This document shows positions 1-12,900 of a stretch of DNA of 64,000 bases, in pieces. The notes under the pieces are model-generated. The model saw only the letters and a program-made list of their open reading frames with translations, did no database searches and was not told where the DNA came from. The stretch is from an uncultured Bacteroidales bacterium (GTDB lineage Bacteria > Bacteroidota > Bacteroidia > Bacteroidales > UBA3824), in the NCBI GenBank assembly GCA_937877455.1, contig CALFIU010000090.1, forward strand, positions 11,552-75,551, read 5' to 3'. A program made the position numbers and the translations under genes. Positions within the stretch are counted from its first letter, which is position 1. Each line of letters starts with the position of its first letter.

Positions 1-393
1 AATCTTAAAAAAATTATTGCTGATGCAGTAAGAGAACACGTTGAAACTTTCCAACTTACTTCTAATATCGACATCGTTGCACGTATTTCTGCCAATTTGA
101 TTAATAAGTTTGTCAACTCGCTTGGTTGGGATTTTGTATCAGAAAATGAACGTCCTAAGGTAAAACCTACTGATACATTGCCGGTGTTTGTTCATCCTCC
201 AGTTAAATCTCCTGCAAAAAAAGATTTAAAACTTGGAGTGGAGTTTCCGGGTGAAAAATTCTTTACCGAATGGGCAACGGGAATGCGTAGCAGCTTTGAA
301 GCCAACGTTTATTTTGAAGAAAACGTTAAAGATGCAGAAAAAGCAGAAGCTGATGCTCGGTTAGGTGTTATTTTGGAACGTATAAAAGCATAA
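1..393 (+). CDS. C-terminal 130 residues of an uncharacterised protein, 5' end outside window
   Basis: An open frame enters from base 1 and stops at 391-393, so only the C-terminus is visible. The visible part has a helical stretch (ADAVREHVETF), then a segment with NKFVNSLGW, a proline-rich stretch (PVFVHPPVKSP) and an acidic helical end. There is no membrane segment or secretion signal in the visible part. The NxFVxxLGW segment followed by a proline-rich PVF stretch recalls my memory of the end of SrfC-type 'putative virulence factor' proteins, but that is an unverified resemblance and I assign no function. An in-frame TTG at 97 is not a likely start, because coding continues upstream of it. 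A strong terminator follows, so this gene ends its transcript here. Confidence 0.6.
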   Translation, partial: NLKKIIADAVREHVETFQLTSNIDIVARISANLINKFVNSLGWDFVSENERPKVKPTDTLPVFVHPPVKSPAKKDLKLGVEFPGEKFFTEWATGMRSSFEANVYFEENVKDAEKAEADARLGVILERIKA

Positions 394-414
394 AAACGCT
401 TCTTAAATTTTTTT

Positions 415-441
415 AAGGCGGATAATTTCCGCCTTTTTTTA
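415..441 (+). terminator. Rho-independent terminator
   Basis: Perfect 8-bp stem AAGGCGGA (415-422) with TCCGCCTT (428-435), a 5-nt loop and a T run to 440. It lies 21 bases after the stop codon at 391-393. Confidence 0.85.
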
Positions 442-854
442 TGAAATTTTGTTGCAAAGTTTTGCGTGTGTATATATAAAATGCGATTTTATCTTAAAAA
501 ATTTGTTTTGAAGTTATATTTTATTTTGTAAATTGCTGATTATAAGAGTGTTAAAATAATAACTTATTTAGATTTGGTTATTCTTATTGATTATTAAGAT
601 GTTTTTATTATAATAAATTCTCGTCGAGATATTAGTTGAAATATAAAGCTTATTTTATGAAATCTTTTGCATAAAATATTGCATCTAAATTTTTTACTTT
701 GTAAAAAAAATATTTAACTGATTTTCAATATTTTGTAAAAAAATATTAAAAAAAACTCTCTTTTTTTTATGCTATAAGCAACAAAATAATTAATTTTAGG
801 GTCTAATTATATGAGTACAAACATAATATTTTGTTTTTTTTAGAGTTATATATA

Positions 855-884
855 TTGAGTTGAAGAGTGTGTTTGTACACTTTG
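855..884 (+). promoter_or_regulatory. Candidate promoter of the giant adhesin gene
   Basis: TTG at 855-857 and TACACTTTG at 876-884 are separated by 18 bases. The second element is one base longer than the Bacteroidetes TAnnTTTG consensus. Position and spacing fit a short leader of about 35 nt before the ATG at 928. Weak match. Confidence 0.35.
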
Positions 885-927
885 CGTATAATTAAGTAAA
901 TAAGAGTTGAATTAAATATATACCGTG

Positions 928-3900
928 ATGACTACATCAGTGTTTAGAAAAACATTTCCGATATTGTTGATTATCGGATTGTTATCGTTTAAGACCGCAT
1001 ATTCTGCGGTGTCAGATATTTCTGGTTTGCCAGACATACCTATTGGTGAGTGGCTTAGTATAGATGAATCTGATGCTATTGAGCAGACTACCAAGGATTT
1101 AAGTAAAATTAGGTTCTCGCTTAATCCATCAACTTATACATGGAATAATAGAGAATGGGAGCCTTCTTTTTCTATAACGGGTGAGGATGGTAAAGCTTTG
1201 ACCAAGGGTACGGACTATGAGGTTTCGTACTCAAACAACATAGAGCCTGGAAATATTACCATTACTATTGTTGGAAAGGGTGCGTATGAAGGTCAAGAAG
1301 TGTCTGTTACAGGTATAAGCAATGGTGTAGGTTATATTCATGCTGGTGCAATTACGAAACGTAATATTAACAGCGGTGTAACGGTAACATCAGGACTCGA
1401 GGATAGGGAATATACTGGAAATGAATTGGTGCCTGAAGGTTTGAGACTCTATTTTGGTGAGGGTAATTATATACTTACAAATGGTACAGATTATACTTAT
1501 ACACTTTATAATAATACAAATGTAGGCACTGCTAGGGTAGTAATTACTGGTACTGGTCCATATTTTTATGGTACTCGTACAGAAACTTTCAATATAACAT
1601 GTTCTTCTGTTAGCAATGCTAATGTTTCTTTGGAATATAATTCTGCTAATTATGATGGAACTGCCAAAACACCATCTGCAACAGTAACAAAAAATGGTCG
1701 TGATTTAGTTGCAGGTACAGATTATACTCTTTCTTACAGCAACAACACAGCTGCTGGAACTGCAACGGTATATGTAACAGGTATAGGTAATTATTGTAAT
1801 TCAACTTCAAAAACTTTTACTATTAATAAAACTGCTATTACTGCTGCCACAGTTACTACTACTGATATGGAATATACAGGCAGTAATGTAGCATCTAATA
1901 TTACTTTAACTTATAATGGAAAAACTTTAACAGAAGGTGTTGATTATACGCTTTCTTATCCTTATTCTTATAAAGATGTAGGAGCGGTAAATGTTACTAT
2001 TAATGGTAAAGGAAGTTTTTATGGAACTGGTACTGCAATTTATCAAATTACTCCACCATGTATCAATGGTATTGCTTCGTTGTCAAGCAATTCTTTTGTA
2101 TATGATGGGTCTGCAAAGAAACCTACTCCTACTGTTAAGTATAATGGAACTACTCTTGTTAAAAATCGTGATTATGTTGTAACATACACTAATAATATTC
2201 ATGCTGGTACTGCTAAGGTAATTGTAAGAGGTATAGGTAATTACGATTGTACTTTTGAAAAAACTTTTAGTATCACATGTCGTACACTTACAATTACTCC
2301 AACTGATGATTCTAAAACTTATGGAGATACTGATCCCACTCTAACTGGTACTACAGAAGGGCTTGTTAGTAGTGCAGATGCTGCTATTACATATAAACGT
2401 GTTGATGGCGAGGATGCTGGAACATATAAAATTCAAGCTACATATACACTTACTAATCCTAAAGACTATTGTGTTGATTTAAAAGAAGGTACTTTTACTA
2501 TCAATCCAAAATGTCTTGATGGTGCTACTATAGCAGCTGTTGCGGATCAAAATTATACTGGAAATCAGATAAAACCCACTCCTGCTGTAACTTTGGCGGG
2601 TAAAATATTAACTAATAATACTGATTTTACTTATTCATATACTAATAACATTTCGGTTGGAACTGCAACCATAACTGTTACTGGTAAAGGTAATTATACT
2701 TGTACAAAATCCACTACTTTTAAAATATTGTCAGATGTGCCGTATATTACATTAACCCTTGGTACTGCCAAGTGTGATGGAACAGGAACAGTTAATATGA
2801 CATTTAGTGGAAGTGGTGATTATTCATATACTTATACCGTTAGTGGTGGTTCTCCAGCAAGTGGAAGTGGTGGACCTTTCAATTTTACTAATGGTACTGC
2901 TAAAACTGTAACACTTAATATTTCTGATATGGCTCCTGAAGCTGGCGCTGATGTTACAGTTACTGTTATGTATAACGGAAACCAAACAAAGCAAGCTTCA
3001 ATCCATGTTCCTAATTATAAGATTTATGCAGGAGAAGATACCGAACCTTATTATGTTTGTTCCGATGATCAGCAGATACTAAATGCGTACATGCCATCGG
3101 GTGATATTTATACTGGTAATTGGGAATATGTAAATAGTTCTGGTACTATTGCTGATCTTACTTCTCCTAATACAGTTATAACTGGATTGACTCCTGGCAC
3201 AAAAAATGTAGTTGCTTGGAGAGTTTATCGTTTGGATGACGCTGGTAACAAAACAAATTGTTATGCCGACCAAACTTTCACCATTTATGATAATACTATT
3301 TCAATAACTGGTGATGATGACATTCTTCTTGATTGTAATCAAGAAACTGCAATATTAGGTGTTACAGTTTTGCCAAAACTTTCTACAAATTCTGTTTCAG
3401 GTGTTAAAATTATGTGGGATGCTATGGGTGAGGCAGCAATAGATGGTTCTAAAACTACAGAGAGAGTTAAGGTAAAAAATCTTGTAGATGGAGCAAACAA
3501 TTTTAGGGTTACTGTTAATACTAATAATTGTTCTCCTGTTTACAAAGACATTGTGGTTTACAAACCCTATTCTACTGCTGAAGTCAATAAGATTTACGTG
3601 TGCGATCCCACCGAACCCGTTACTCTTACAGGTTCAAATGTCGATGGGTTACCGAATGCTTCAGGAAGGTGGACGATTAATGGTACTGGTGAAATTACCA
3701 ACGAAACTTCTAATGTTACCACTGCTTACATTACAGGTACAGGTGCTGTAACTTTCACTTGGACAGTTACTTCCTCTTATACTAATGCAGACGGAAAGAC
3801 TACTACTAAGGTTTGTCAGTCTGATGCTACTGAGGCTGTGGTTAAAGAAGAAATTAATCTTGATGCCAACGAAGTTTGTACTATAGAAAATACCGCAAAT

Positions 3901-6900
3901 ATTCAAGCAACAAGTTCTTCGTTGCCAGCAGGGGCAACTGGTGTTTGGACACAGGTTGGTGGTAGTGGTGATTATGTAGCCACTATTGCTGCTCCTCAAA
4001 ATAGTTCAACTTCTGTAACTCTTGGTAAACCAGGAACTTATACTTTTAGATGGACAATGACTTCCACGTCGGGATGTTCAAATTCGGTTGATGTTAATGT
4101 TTACTACATTCAAAGTAGTTTTACAGTTTCGCAAACTGCTGTTTGTGAATCTGACGCTTCAATAACTTTAACTGCTGAAGATCCAGCACCTGGTACTGGT
4201 CATTGGACATTTTCGGGCGGTGATTTTGTTGGTGGAAATAGTACAAATTATCTTGCTACCATTAGTAATATTCAAACTACTACTACAGGTAAGCATACTC
4301 TTAAATGGTTTGTAGAATATGTAACGCCAACTGGTCAAAAGTGTACTGCCGAAAGTGAAAAGGATATTTATATGGTAAGTGTTACTGCTGATGCTGGTGA
4401 TGATCAAACGGTTTGTGAACCTACAGCAAATTTAAGTGCAGCACCACTTCCAGCAACAACTCCTGAAACTACTGGTGAATGGTCAACTACAGGTAGTGTT
4501 ACCATTGCTGATAAAAACAATGCCGTAACTTCAGTTTCTGATTTGTATTCTGGACCAAACACTTTTACATGGACAACATATCGTACAAGTCCTGATGGAT
4601 CAAAAACTTGTACAGCTACTGATGATGTTGTTATATATTATAATGGTGTAGAAGATGCCCAAGTAAGCCAAGACCAATACATTTGTGATTATTCCACCGA
4701 GTCTTCTTATGGTGGATATGTTACTATAACAGCTACAAATGGTATCAATGGACAAGGTGAGTGGGAAAGTGTTGAAGGTACAGCCAAGTTTGAAGGCGAT
4801 ATCAAAACCAATGCGCAAGTTAGAGTTTATAATTTGCAAAAGGGTCTTAACACTTTTCGTTGGACACTTTCAAAAGGTGAAGGTTCGGATAAATGTATAA
4901 GTGAGGCTGTTACCCGAGTTTATTATTTACCTGTTGAAGTTGATGCAGGCGGTGTTCAATATGTCTGTGTAGATGAAGCAAACTTACAAGCTACCAGCAA
5001 CTCTGGCTCCTATGCAAATGTGCCAGGGATATCGTGGGAAGTAGAGTGGTCAAATAAGAGCAATGGCAATGGAGTTTATATTGAAAGTCCAAATTCGCCG
5101 ATGACAGCTGTATCAAACTTGACACAAGGTATGAATACCTTTACATATAAGGTTACAGTTTCGGTTGAAGATGAAAATGGTGTAGTTCACAAATGTTCTA
5201 ACTCTGCTGATGTTATTGTTTGGAACGACGAAGTTGGTAAAGTTTATGCTGGTGAAGATGTTGTTACTTGTGGTACTGCTTATCAAGATCCTGCATCTGG
5301 AAAAAAGAAACAAACATATACCAATGAGTATAGTAGTTTGAATGGTCAGCTTGCTACAAGTTTACATTCAAGTGATGTTAGTGGTCAATGGTATAATGTA
5401 AATGGTAATTCTACTTTTGAAAATGAAACCAGTAATGTAACCAAAGTATTTGGTATGCAGCATTATACACAACAGACTCGTCCAGACTATTGGGAAAATT
5501 ATACTACAGCCAATGTTTATGAATGGAGAGTAACATATAAAAATCCTGAAACTCTTCACGAATGTACTAACTCAGATACTGTACAGATTATTTGGCTTGC
5601 ACCTTATGATGCTAATGCTGGTGAAGATCAAGTAACTTGTGGTAATGATGTAAACCTTAATGCTTTAGACCAAGGTAATGGTGCTATGGTAAATTGGTGG
5701 ATGCCTGCTTACAACTCTGGTAGTTCGGGTGTTAACGTAAGTTATACCAATCCTTATTGGGGTGGACATGGTCAGTTGGTTTCTAATATTAGTGAATCGG
5801 TAAATCTTTCAATTGATAATGGTGATGATTATAATGCATCTACAGTTGAGCATTTTATATTTTCAGATACTGTTACCATTCACGATGTTGAGTATATAAT
5901 TTCTTGGCAACGTGATATATATTGGCAAAATGGGGATATTACCAATGTCGATGAAAATTATTCTTATGCGCCAAGAGCGGGAGGAGAATCTAATCCGGGT
6001 GTTCCAAATGGTTATACCGTTCCTAATAAAGTTTACAACACTCATATTGAAGGACTACAAACTACATCAGATCATACCCAAGGAGTAACAAAGACTGATT
6101 TTGTTTGGTATAAACACAATGAGTTGCTTTGGAAATGGAATATATTAGATGCTTATGGCAATATCGTTGAAACTAAACAAAAGTTGGTTTCATGTACCAC
6201 ATGGGATGATGTTACAGTAACAACCCTTGGACTTCAAGTGGATATTACTGCTGGTGGTGAGCAAGCTGTCTGTGCAGATTCTGCTGTACTTGGTGCTACC
6301 AATCCTTCTCCTATGAATAGTGCTAACTATTCTTTGCCTGCAACGCAAACTGATTCATTGGGTAATGTATATCCTAACCCTTATACATGGTGGTACGTTG
6401 TTCATGGAGCAGGTACATTTGGAAAATTGGACGATGATGGTAATTGGGTTGATAATTCTACAATTCCTAATGCTACAGTTAAAAATATGTCGTATGATCA
6501 AAACATTTATCGTTGGAATGCTAAAATTACCGTTGATGTTTTGAATAATACCTCTGAACAAAATGTTCAAAGGCTAACATGTACTTCAACAGATGATGCT
6601 TATGTTTATAATCTTCAACCATCACATGCAAATCTTGGAGAAGATCGAGAAGAATGCGATGAAAATACAATGATTTCTGCTAACTTGCCTGTTCGTGGAT
6701 CTGGTACATGGAAAGTTACTCAGGGTGGTGCAGAGATTACAGAACAATCTTGTAACGATGCTCAATGCGATGCTTATGTGGTTGGTATGGACAAAGGTCC
6801 AAACACTTTCTTATGGGTTGTAAGTAACACATGGACTTCTCCAAAGAATGATGAAGTTACCAAGACTTGTACGGTTCAAGATACAATGACTGTTTATAAC

Positions 6901-9900
6901 CATAAGATTACTGCCAACGCTGGTGTTGATCAATTTGTTTGTGCCGACACTGTTGTTTTGGAAGCAAGTTTGGAAGTTACCAATCATCCAGTTGACGGAA
7001 ACGGAAATGAAATTGCTACTGGCGATCCTGCTGGTAATCCTTCGGGTTATTGGGGTACAATGAGCCATAGTGGTCAATATTTTGTTGAGTTGTCTGACGA
7101 ACCAATTCACAGCAATTCGGGAACGACTCTTGCGGCTACCCGTGTTGTTGTTTATGGTCTTTCTCGTAGTTTCAACTCTTTCCAATGGAATGTTAAGTGG
7201 GGAAGTTGTACGGATATAGACGAAGTTAGGGTATTTGACAACTTACCCGACCCTGATCCTGAAGCAGGCGAATTTAAAAATGTTTGTACCGAAACAAGTT
7301 ACCTTGTTGGTAACAAAATGCAAAAAGGTGCTTATACCGAATGGACTTCGGATGCACAACCAGTTGTAGAATTTGAAAGTCCTAATTCTTATAATACTAA
7401 TGTTGATCATCTTAATTTTGGAAAGACAACATTCCAGTATAATTTCTACCGTAAAAATGTTGACTGGCAAGGTGATACAACGGTTAATCCCGACACAAGA
7501 AAAATTGGAGAATTGCACGATGATGGTTTGTATTATTGCCATCTTTATGATACTGTTTCTATTAGAAACAACAGCATAACAGCTCAAGCAGGTATCGACC
7601 AAATTCTTTGTGGAAATCCTGTTGATGCAACCAATAACAATTATGACGATTATTCTTGGAATGGTTCTTCTTATGAAGGAGGTTATAAAAATGTTGCTAC
7701 TCTTAAAGCAGGAAACCTTCCTGAAGGTGGTTGGGGCTTTTGGGAGCTTGTAACTGGCGAAGAAAGTACTTTCGATTTTGTTCGCGATCAGGTGGTTGAA
7801 AATGGCAAAAAACATTCGCCACATTACGAAGTTGATGTTAAATTTAAACAATCTGGTGATTATAAATTCCAGTGGGTAGCACGTCAAAAATCTGGTGATG
7901 GTTATTGCGAAGCGCGTGATACAGTGCTTATTACAATGAATATTCCTGACTCGGCTATTGCTATGGCGTATGCTACTAATTTGGGTCGTTATGTTCGTGA
8001 AAATGTACAAGTTTGCGAAAATAAAGTAAATCTTAATTATACAAAAGAAAACCATGGAGTAGGTAGTTGGACTGTTGTTGACGACAATTTGGCTGTGATT
8101 TCAGAATCAGGTATTTCATTCACTCCTGATAATCAATATACTAATCCACAGGCTATTAATTTGCCAATAAATAAAACTATATTTAAACTCACTATTTCTT
8201 ATAAGCAAGATGGGTTGGGTAATCCTTGTATATCAGAAGATACAGTTGTAGTTTGGAATAATCAAGTTTATGCAGAGGCAGATACCACTGTTATTCCAAA
8301 TCCAAATATTGTTAATATTTGTGTAGATACCTATCGTTTGCATGGTAACGATCCTTCAACTTGGGATGGTAATGAGTTTCAAGCTGAAGGAACGTGGTCT
8401 TCTTCTACTACTGCATCGGCTGACGAACCTCATGTTTCTACTGCACTTGCTCAAAATTTGGTTCGTACACAAAACCGTTCTTTGCCAAACATCTTTACTT
8501 GGACTATAAAAAAAGGTGTTTGTTCTGCATCTAACACTGTAAGCATTTATAACAATAGTTTTGATATTGCAGACAAACCAAACTTTATAGTTTGTAGTGA
8601 TAAAGCTACGTTAATAGGAGAGGAGCCTGGTGAATATGATCTTGCTTCAGAACCTTATTATGGAGAATGGACTATTGATGAAGGTACTTCTGCACAGTTT
8701 GTTCCTGCTACCGAATCAACTAATTATGTTGTAAATGTTGAAAATCTTACACTTTATGAAAACAAATTTACTTGGACAGTATATCGTAATGGTTGTAAAG
8801 CTTCTGACGAGGTTGTAGTTTTCAACAACAGCGTTGAATCTGAAGCTGGTGATAATATTAATTCTTGTGAAGATTATGTACAACTTAATGCTACCAATCC
8901 AAATTGGGGTCAAGGAGTTTGGACAAGTGGTCATAATCCAAGCGTAAAATTCTCTGATGATTCTGATGGTGCAACAGCTGCTACCAATAGTAATTGGAAT
9001 GCTTTTGTTCGTAATTTACCACAAGGCGAAACTCGTTTAACTTGGACTGTTACCGCTACTCCTGCTATGGCTGTTGAGCATGGTGATAACAATTATGAGT
9101 ATGATTTGTCTAATGGTGTTAGCGAGTATGAAGGTGTTTGTACTGTTTCTGATGATATGATTGTTACCAACTGGAGTCCTGATGATGCTAAAGTACTTAA
9201 AGCTGAGGTTGAAACTTGTCAAGATCCTGAATTTGTTGGTGCTACAGAAATACTTCTTTCTGCTCAAGAAGTAAAAATTGGTGTTGTACATTGGGAATAT
9301 TATTCTGGTGCTGAAGGTGGTGTTATTAATAACTCTACTGCTTACCAAACTTCTATTGATAAACTTCCTCTTGGAAAATCTGTTTGGAGATGGGTTGTTG
9401 AACAAACTTCTGCCGATGGAAATATCACTTGTCCAAAATATGATTACGTTACTGTAACTAATAACTATGTAACGGCTGATGTTAGTGTTCTTGCTTGGGA
9501 AGTCTGCGATAAGGATGATGGTGAACTTCTTGCTGAAAATCCAAAACTTAAATATGGCGACGAAGCTGAAGGACGTTGGACATACGTTAGTAGCATTAAT
9601 TCTAATTGGCCTGATATTGAGAATGATGGATATAATTATCATCCAACGGTAAAAAATCTTTATGATGGCGAAAACAATTTCTTATGGACTGTTACCAAAG
9701 GAAAATGTAAAGACGATAGTGCAGCAATTATTGTTAACAATGCAGTTAAAGCAGAGATAACCAAACCTGTTACTAATAGCAATCGTTATTATATTTGCGA
9801 ACCTACGGTAACATTGCAGGCTAATGAAATTTCTGCTAATGCAAAAGGCCTTTGGGAACTTACTTCTTCGCCTGCAGGTTGGGACAAGGATTTAATGTCA

Positions 9901-12900
9901 ATGTCGGCTGAAGACAAGATTTACAATGTTGTTTCTGGATTGTCGGCATCTCCCGAAGATTACATTTTCTATTGGACTGTTGAAAATGGAAAATGTTCTG
10001 ATAAGGCATTCATTACCATTACCAACAATTCGTTTACTGTTGATGCAGATGCAAGTGCAGAAAACAATGGTGGTGCAACTGGAGAAAGCCCTGCAAACAT
10101 TTTCGTCTGTGGTCCAGAATATACTTTACAACCTCGTATTCCAGATGGAATGACTGACATTACATGGACAATTTCTGGTGATGCTACTTTTGCTGATGGT
10201 ACACAAGTATCTCACGACAAATTGCCTACTGTTACAAATCTTTCGCGTCAGTCTTCGCAGATTTATCTTGTAGTAAAAGATGGTAAAACTAATGGCTGTT
10301 CGGCTGATGGTACTGTATTTGTTACCGACGATAAAATTTATCCTGATCCTATCGTAGTTGTTTCTCAAAAACAATGCGATGGTACAGCTACTGTAAGAGC
10401 CACCGACATTTCTGGTTATACTGGTGCAAGTGCTATTTGGTCTACTGTTGATACAGAAGGTCATTTTGAAGTTTCTGACGGTAGTGTTCCTACTTCAAAT
10501 CAAATTACATACGCTGGTATGCCAGAGGCAGCTGACGTTGTTTTAACTTGGACTATTACAAGTGGTAATGCTGGTTGTGAATCACCTATTGATGTAACTG
10601 TACACAATTATGGATTTACTTTACCTGAAGATGCATATGAAGTTACTCATTGTGTTGATAATTTCACTTTAATTGCAACTTTGCCACATGACGATGCTAA
10701 TGAATATGAAGGTGATTGGAAAAAACTTGGCGGAACAGCTTCTTCTATGACTCCTGCTAATGATGGTAGAGAACTTACTATTGAAGGATTGAGCAATTCG
10801 CTTGATAATGTTTTCCAATGGCATGTTAAGTCAAAATCGTATGGATGCGAAGATACACAATTGTTTACCGTTCGTAATCCTAAGCCATCTGCTGCGCAAA
10901 TTACAACCTCTCGCGATAATGTTTATACTTGCGATAACACATTTACTCTCAACGCTGTTAAACCACAGGTTGGAGAAGGTGAATGGACTTCTAATCGTAC
11001 TGTTGATATAACTCTTGTTAATCCTACTGCATCTGAGCAAGTTAAGGTTTCAAATATGCCTCAAAATGCTACTATATTTACTTGGACTACTAAGAAAGGG
11101 GCTTACGATTTTGAAAATAATTACTTGTATGATTGCGAATTAACCGATACTATTACAATTTTCAACAATTATGTTAATGCTGAGATTTCAAGAGTTAGAA
11201 CCGAAACTTGTGATGGTACAATAACACTTTACGCTAATTCGGCAAGCAATTATACCGACAATTTCGGTCATTTCAGTGTAACTGGTACTTGGAGTTTGAT
11301 TGATGGTAAGATGGAATTTGTTGACGGTGTTACTAACACAGACGCTCAAACAAAACTTCAAAATCTTGCTCCTGATAAGAACTCTTATCAATGGACTATT
11401 GAAAAAGGCGTAAAAGGTACAGCATCTTATTGCGAATCGCACGATACAATTAACATTTACAACAATGCTGTTGAGGCAATTATCGACAAAGATGTTACTG
11501 CTACTTGTACAAATGATATAACTCTTTCGGCTAACGACCTTACTACATACAACACTGCAACTGGTGTTTGGACTTGCGAATCTGTTCCAACCGAATTGGG
11601 TGAAGCTCCTGCTGGTGTTGATTTTGTTAACAAAAATCTTAATGTTACTAAGGCTACTGGTCTTACTGCTACTGGTACTTATAAATTCCGTTGGACTGTT
11701 TCAAAAGGTACTTGTGATCCTAAACACGACGAAATTTACATTACACAAGGTGCTCTTGTTGCTGATGCTGATGCTAATTCTGAAAACAATATTATAGATG
11801 TTTGCGATGGCGATGTTGCACTTGCCGCACAATCTATTCCTTCTGGTATTGATGGTACTTGGACAGTGGTTAGTTATTCGGGTGGTGATGTTTCTAATTT
11901 AACCGTTACTCCGTCAGATAATTATGTTGCAACATTAAAAGGTCTTGCATCTGGTACAGAGGCAGTTCTCCAATGGTATATTAAAAACCCTGTAACTGGT
12001 TGCGACAATAGCAGTACGGTTACAGTTAAAAACCATACTGTTGAAGCTGTTATTGCTAACAAAGATGATGATGGTAATTTGCAACTTTGTGCCGAAACTG
12101 CTACACTCAACGCTACTGCTACTTTCTCTGAAACTGAGGCCGCTGGACTTTGGAGCAAAGAAGATGAAACTGCATCGGGTACATTCATTACCGATCGCAG
12201 TATTGCAGCTGCCAACGTAAATTCATTTGACGATGGTGTTAAAGTTAAATTTATTTGGACTGTTACTTCTAAAGCCAAATCTACACAGAATGATGAAGGT
12301 GGCTATTGTGTAAAACGCGACGAAATTACCGTTGTTAACAATAAATATACTGCCAATGCAGGTGTTGGTGGTAATGTTTGTTCTACTGCTGTTGCTGCTC
12401 TTAACGCTGTTTTGCCTGATGGATTTGTTGGTAAATGGACTACTAATACAGACGCTGTTGTTACTACCGATACCGATCCTTATAGTGGTGTTACGGGTCT
12501 TGTTAAAGGAGAAAACCGTTTAACATGGGATATTTATCGCGAAGTTGTTGCTGATAGAGATGAATGTCATAATACCGCTGTTATTTCGCTCAACAATATT
12601 ACTCCAACTGTTGCAAAAATTAGTACTGAAGATGGTTTGGAAGTTTGTGGTAGTAGCGATGTATCGACTGTTAGTGTTACACTTCAAGCTAACAAGCCTG
12701 CTAAAAATGAAACTGGTGTTTGGGAAAAAGTTTCGTCAGATGCTACAACCGATGGCAATCTTAATTCAAATGAAATAACCTACACTGGTCTTAATGCTGA
12801 TGCTAACAAATTCCGTTGGTCTATTTATTCTGATTTTGATAAAACTTGTATTTCTTCGGCAGATGTTACTATTAACAATAACAAAGTAACAGTACCTGAA

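Larger units (their letters stand above)
394..924. other. 531-bp AT-rich intergenic region upstream of the giant gene
   Basis: No credible coding frame is seen. The left end holds the terminator of the preceding gene. The rest is extremely AT-rich. It contains an imperfect direct repeat of TTTGTA(7-8)TATT at 698-714 and 732-747, and a promoter-like element at 855-884. The length is unusual for this window, where most gaps are under 250 bp, so it may hold extra regulatory sites for the 43.7-kb gene. Nothing further can be named. Confidence 0.6.

Noticed and set aside
925..927. GTG as start of the giant gene
   Set aside because: An ATG follows immediately and gives a normal signal peptide; the one-residue difference is not decisive.
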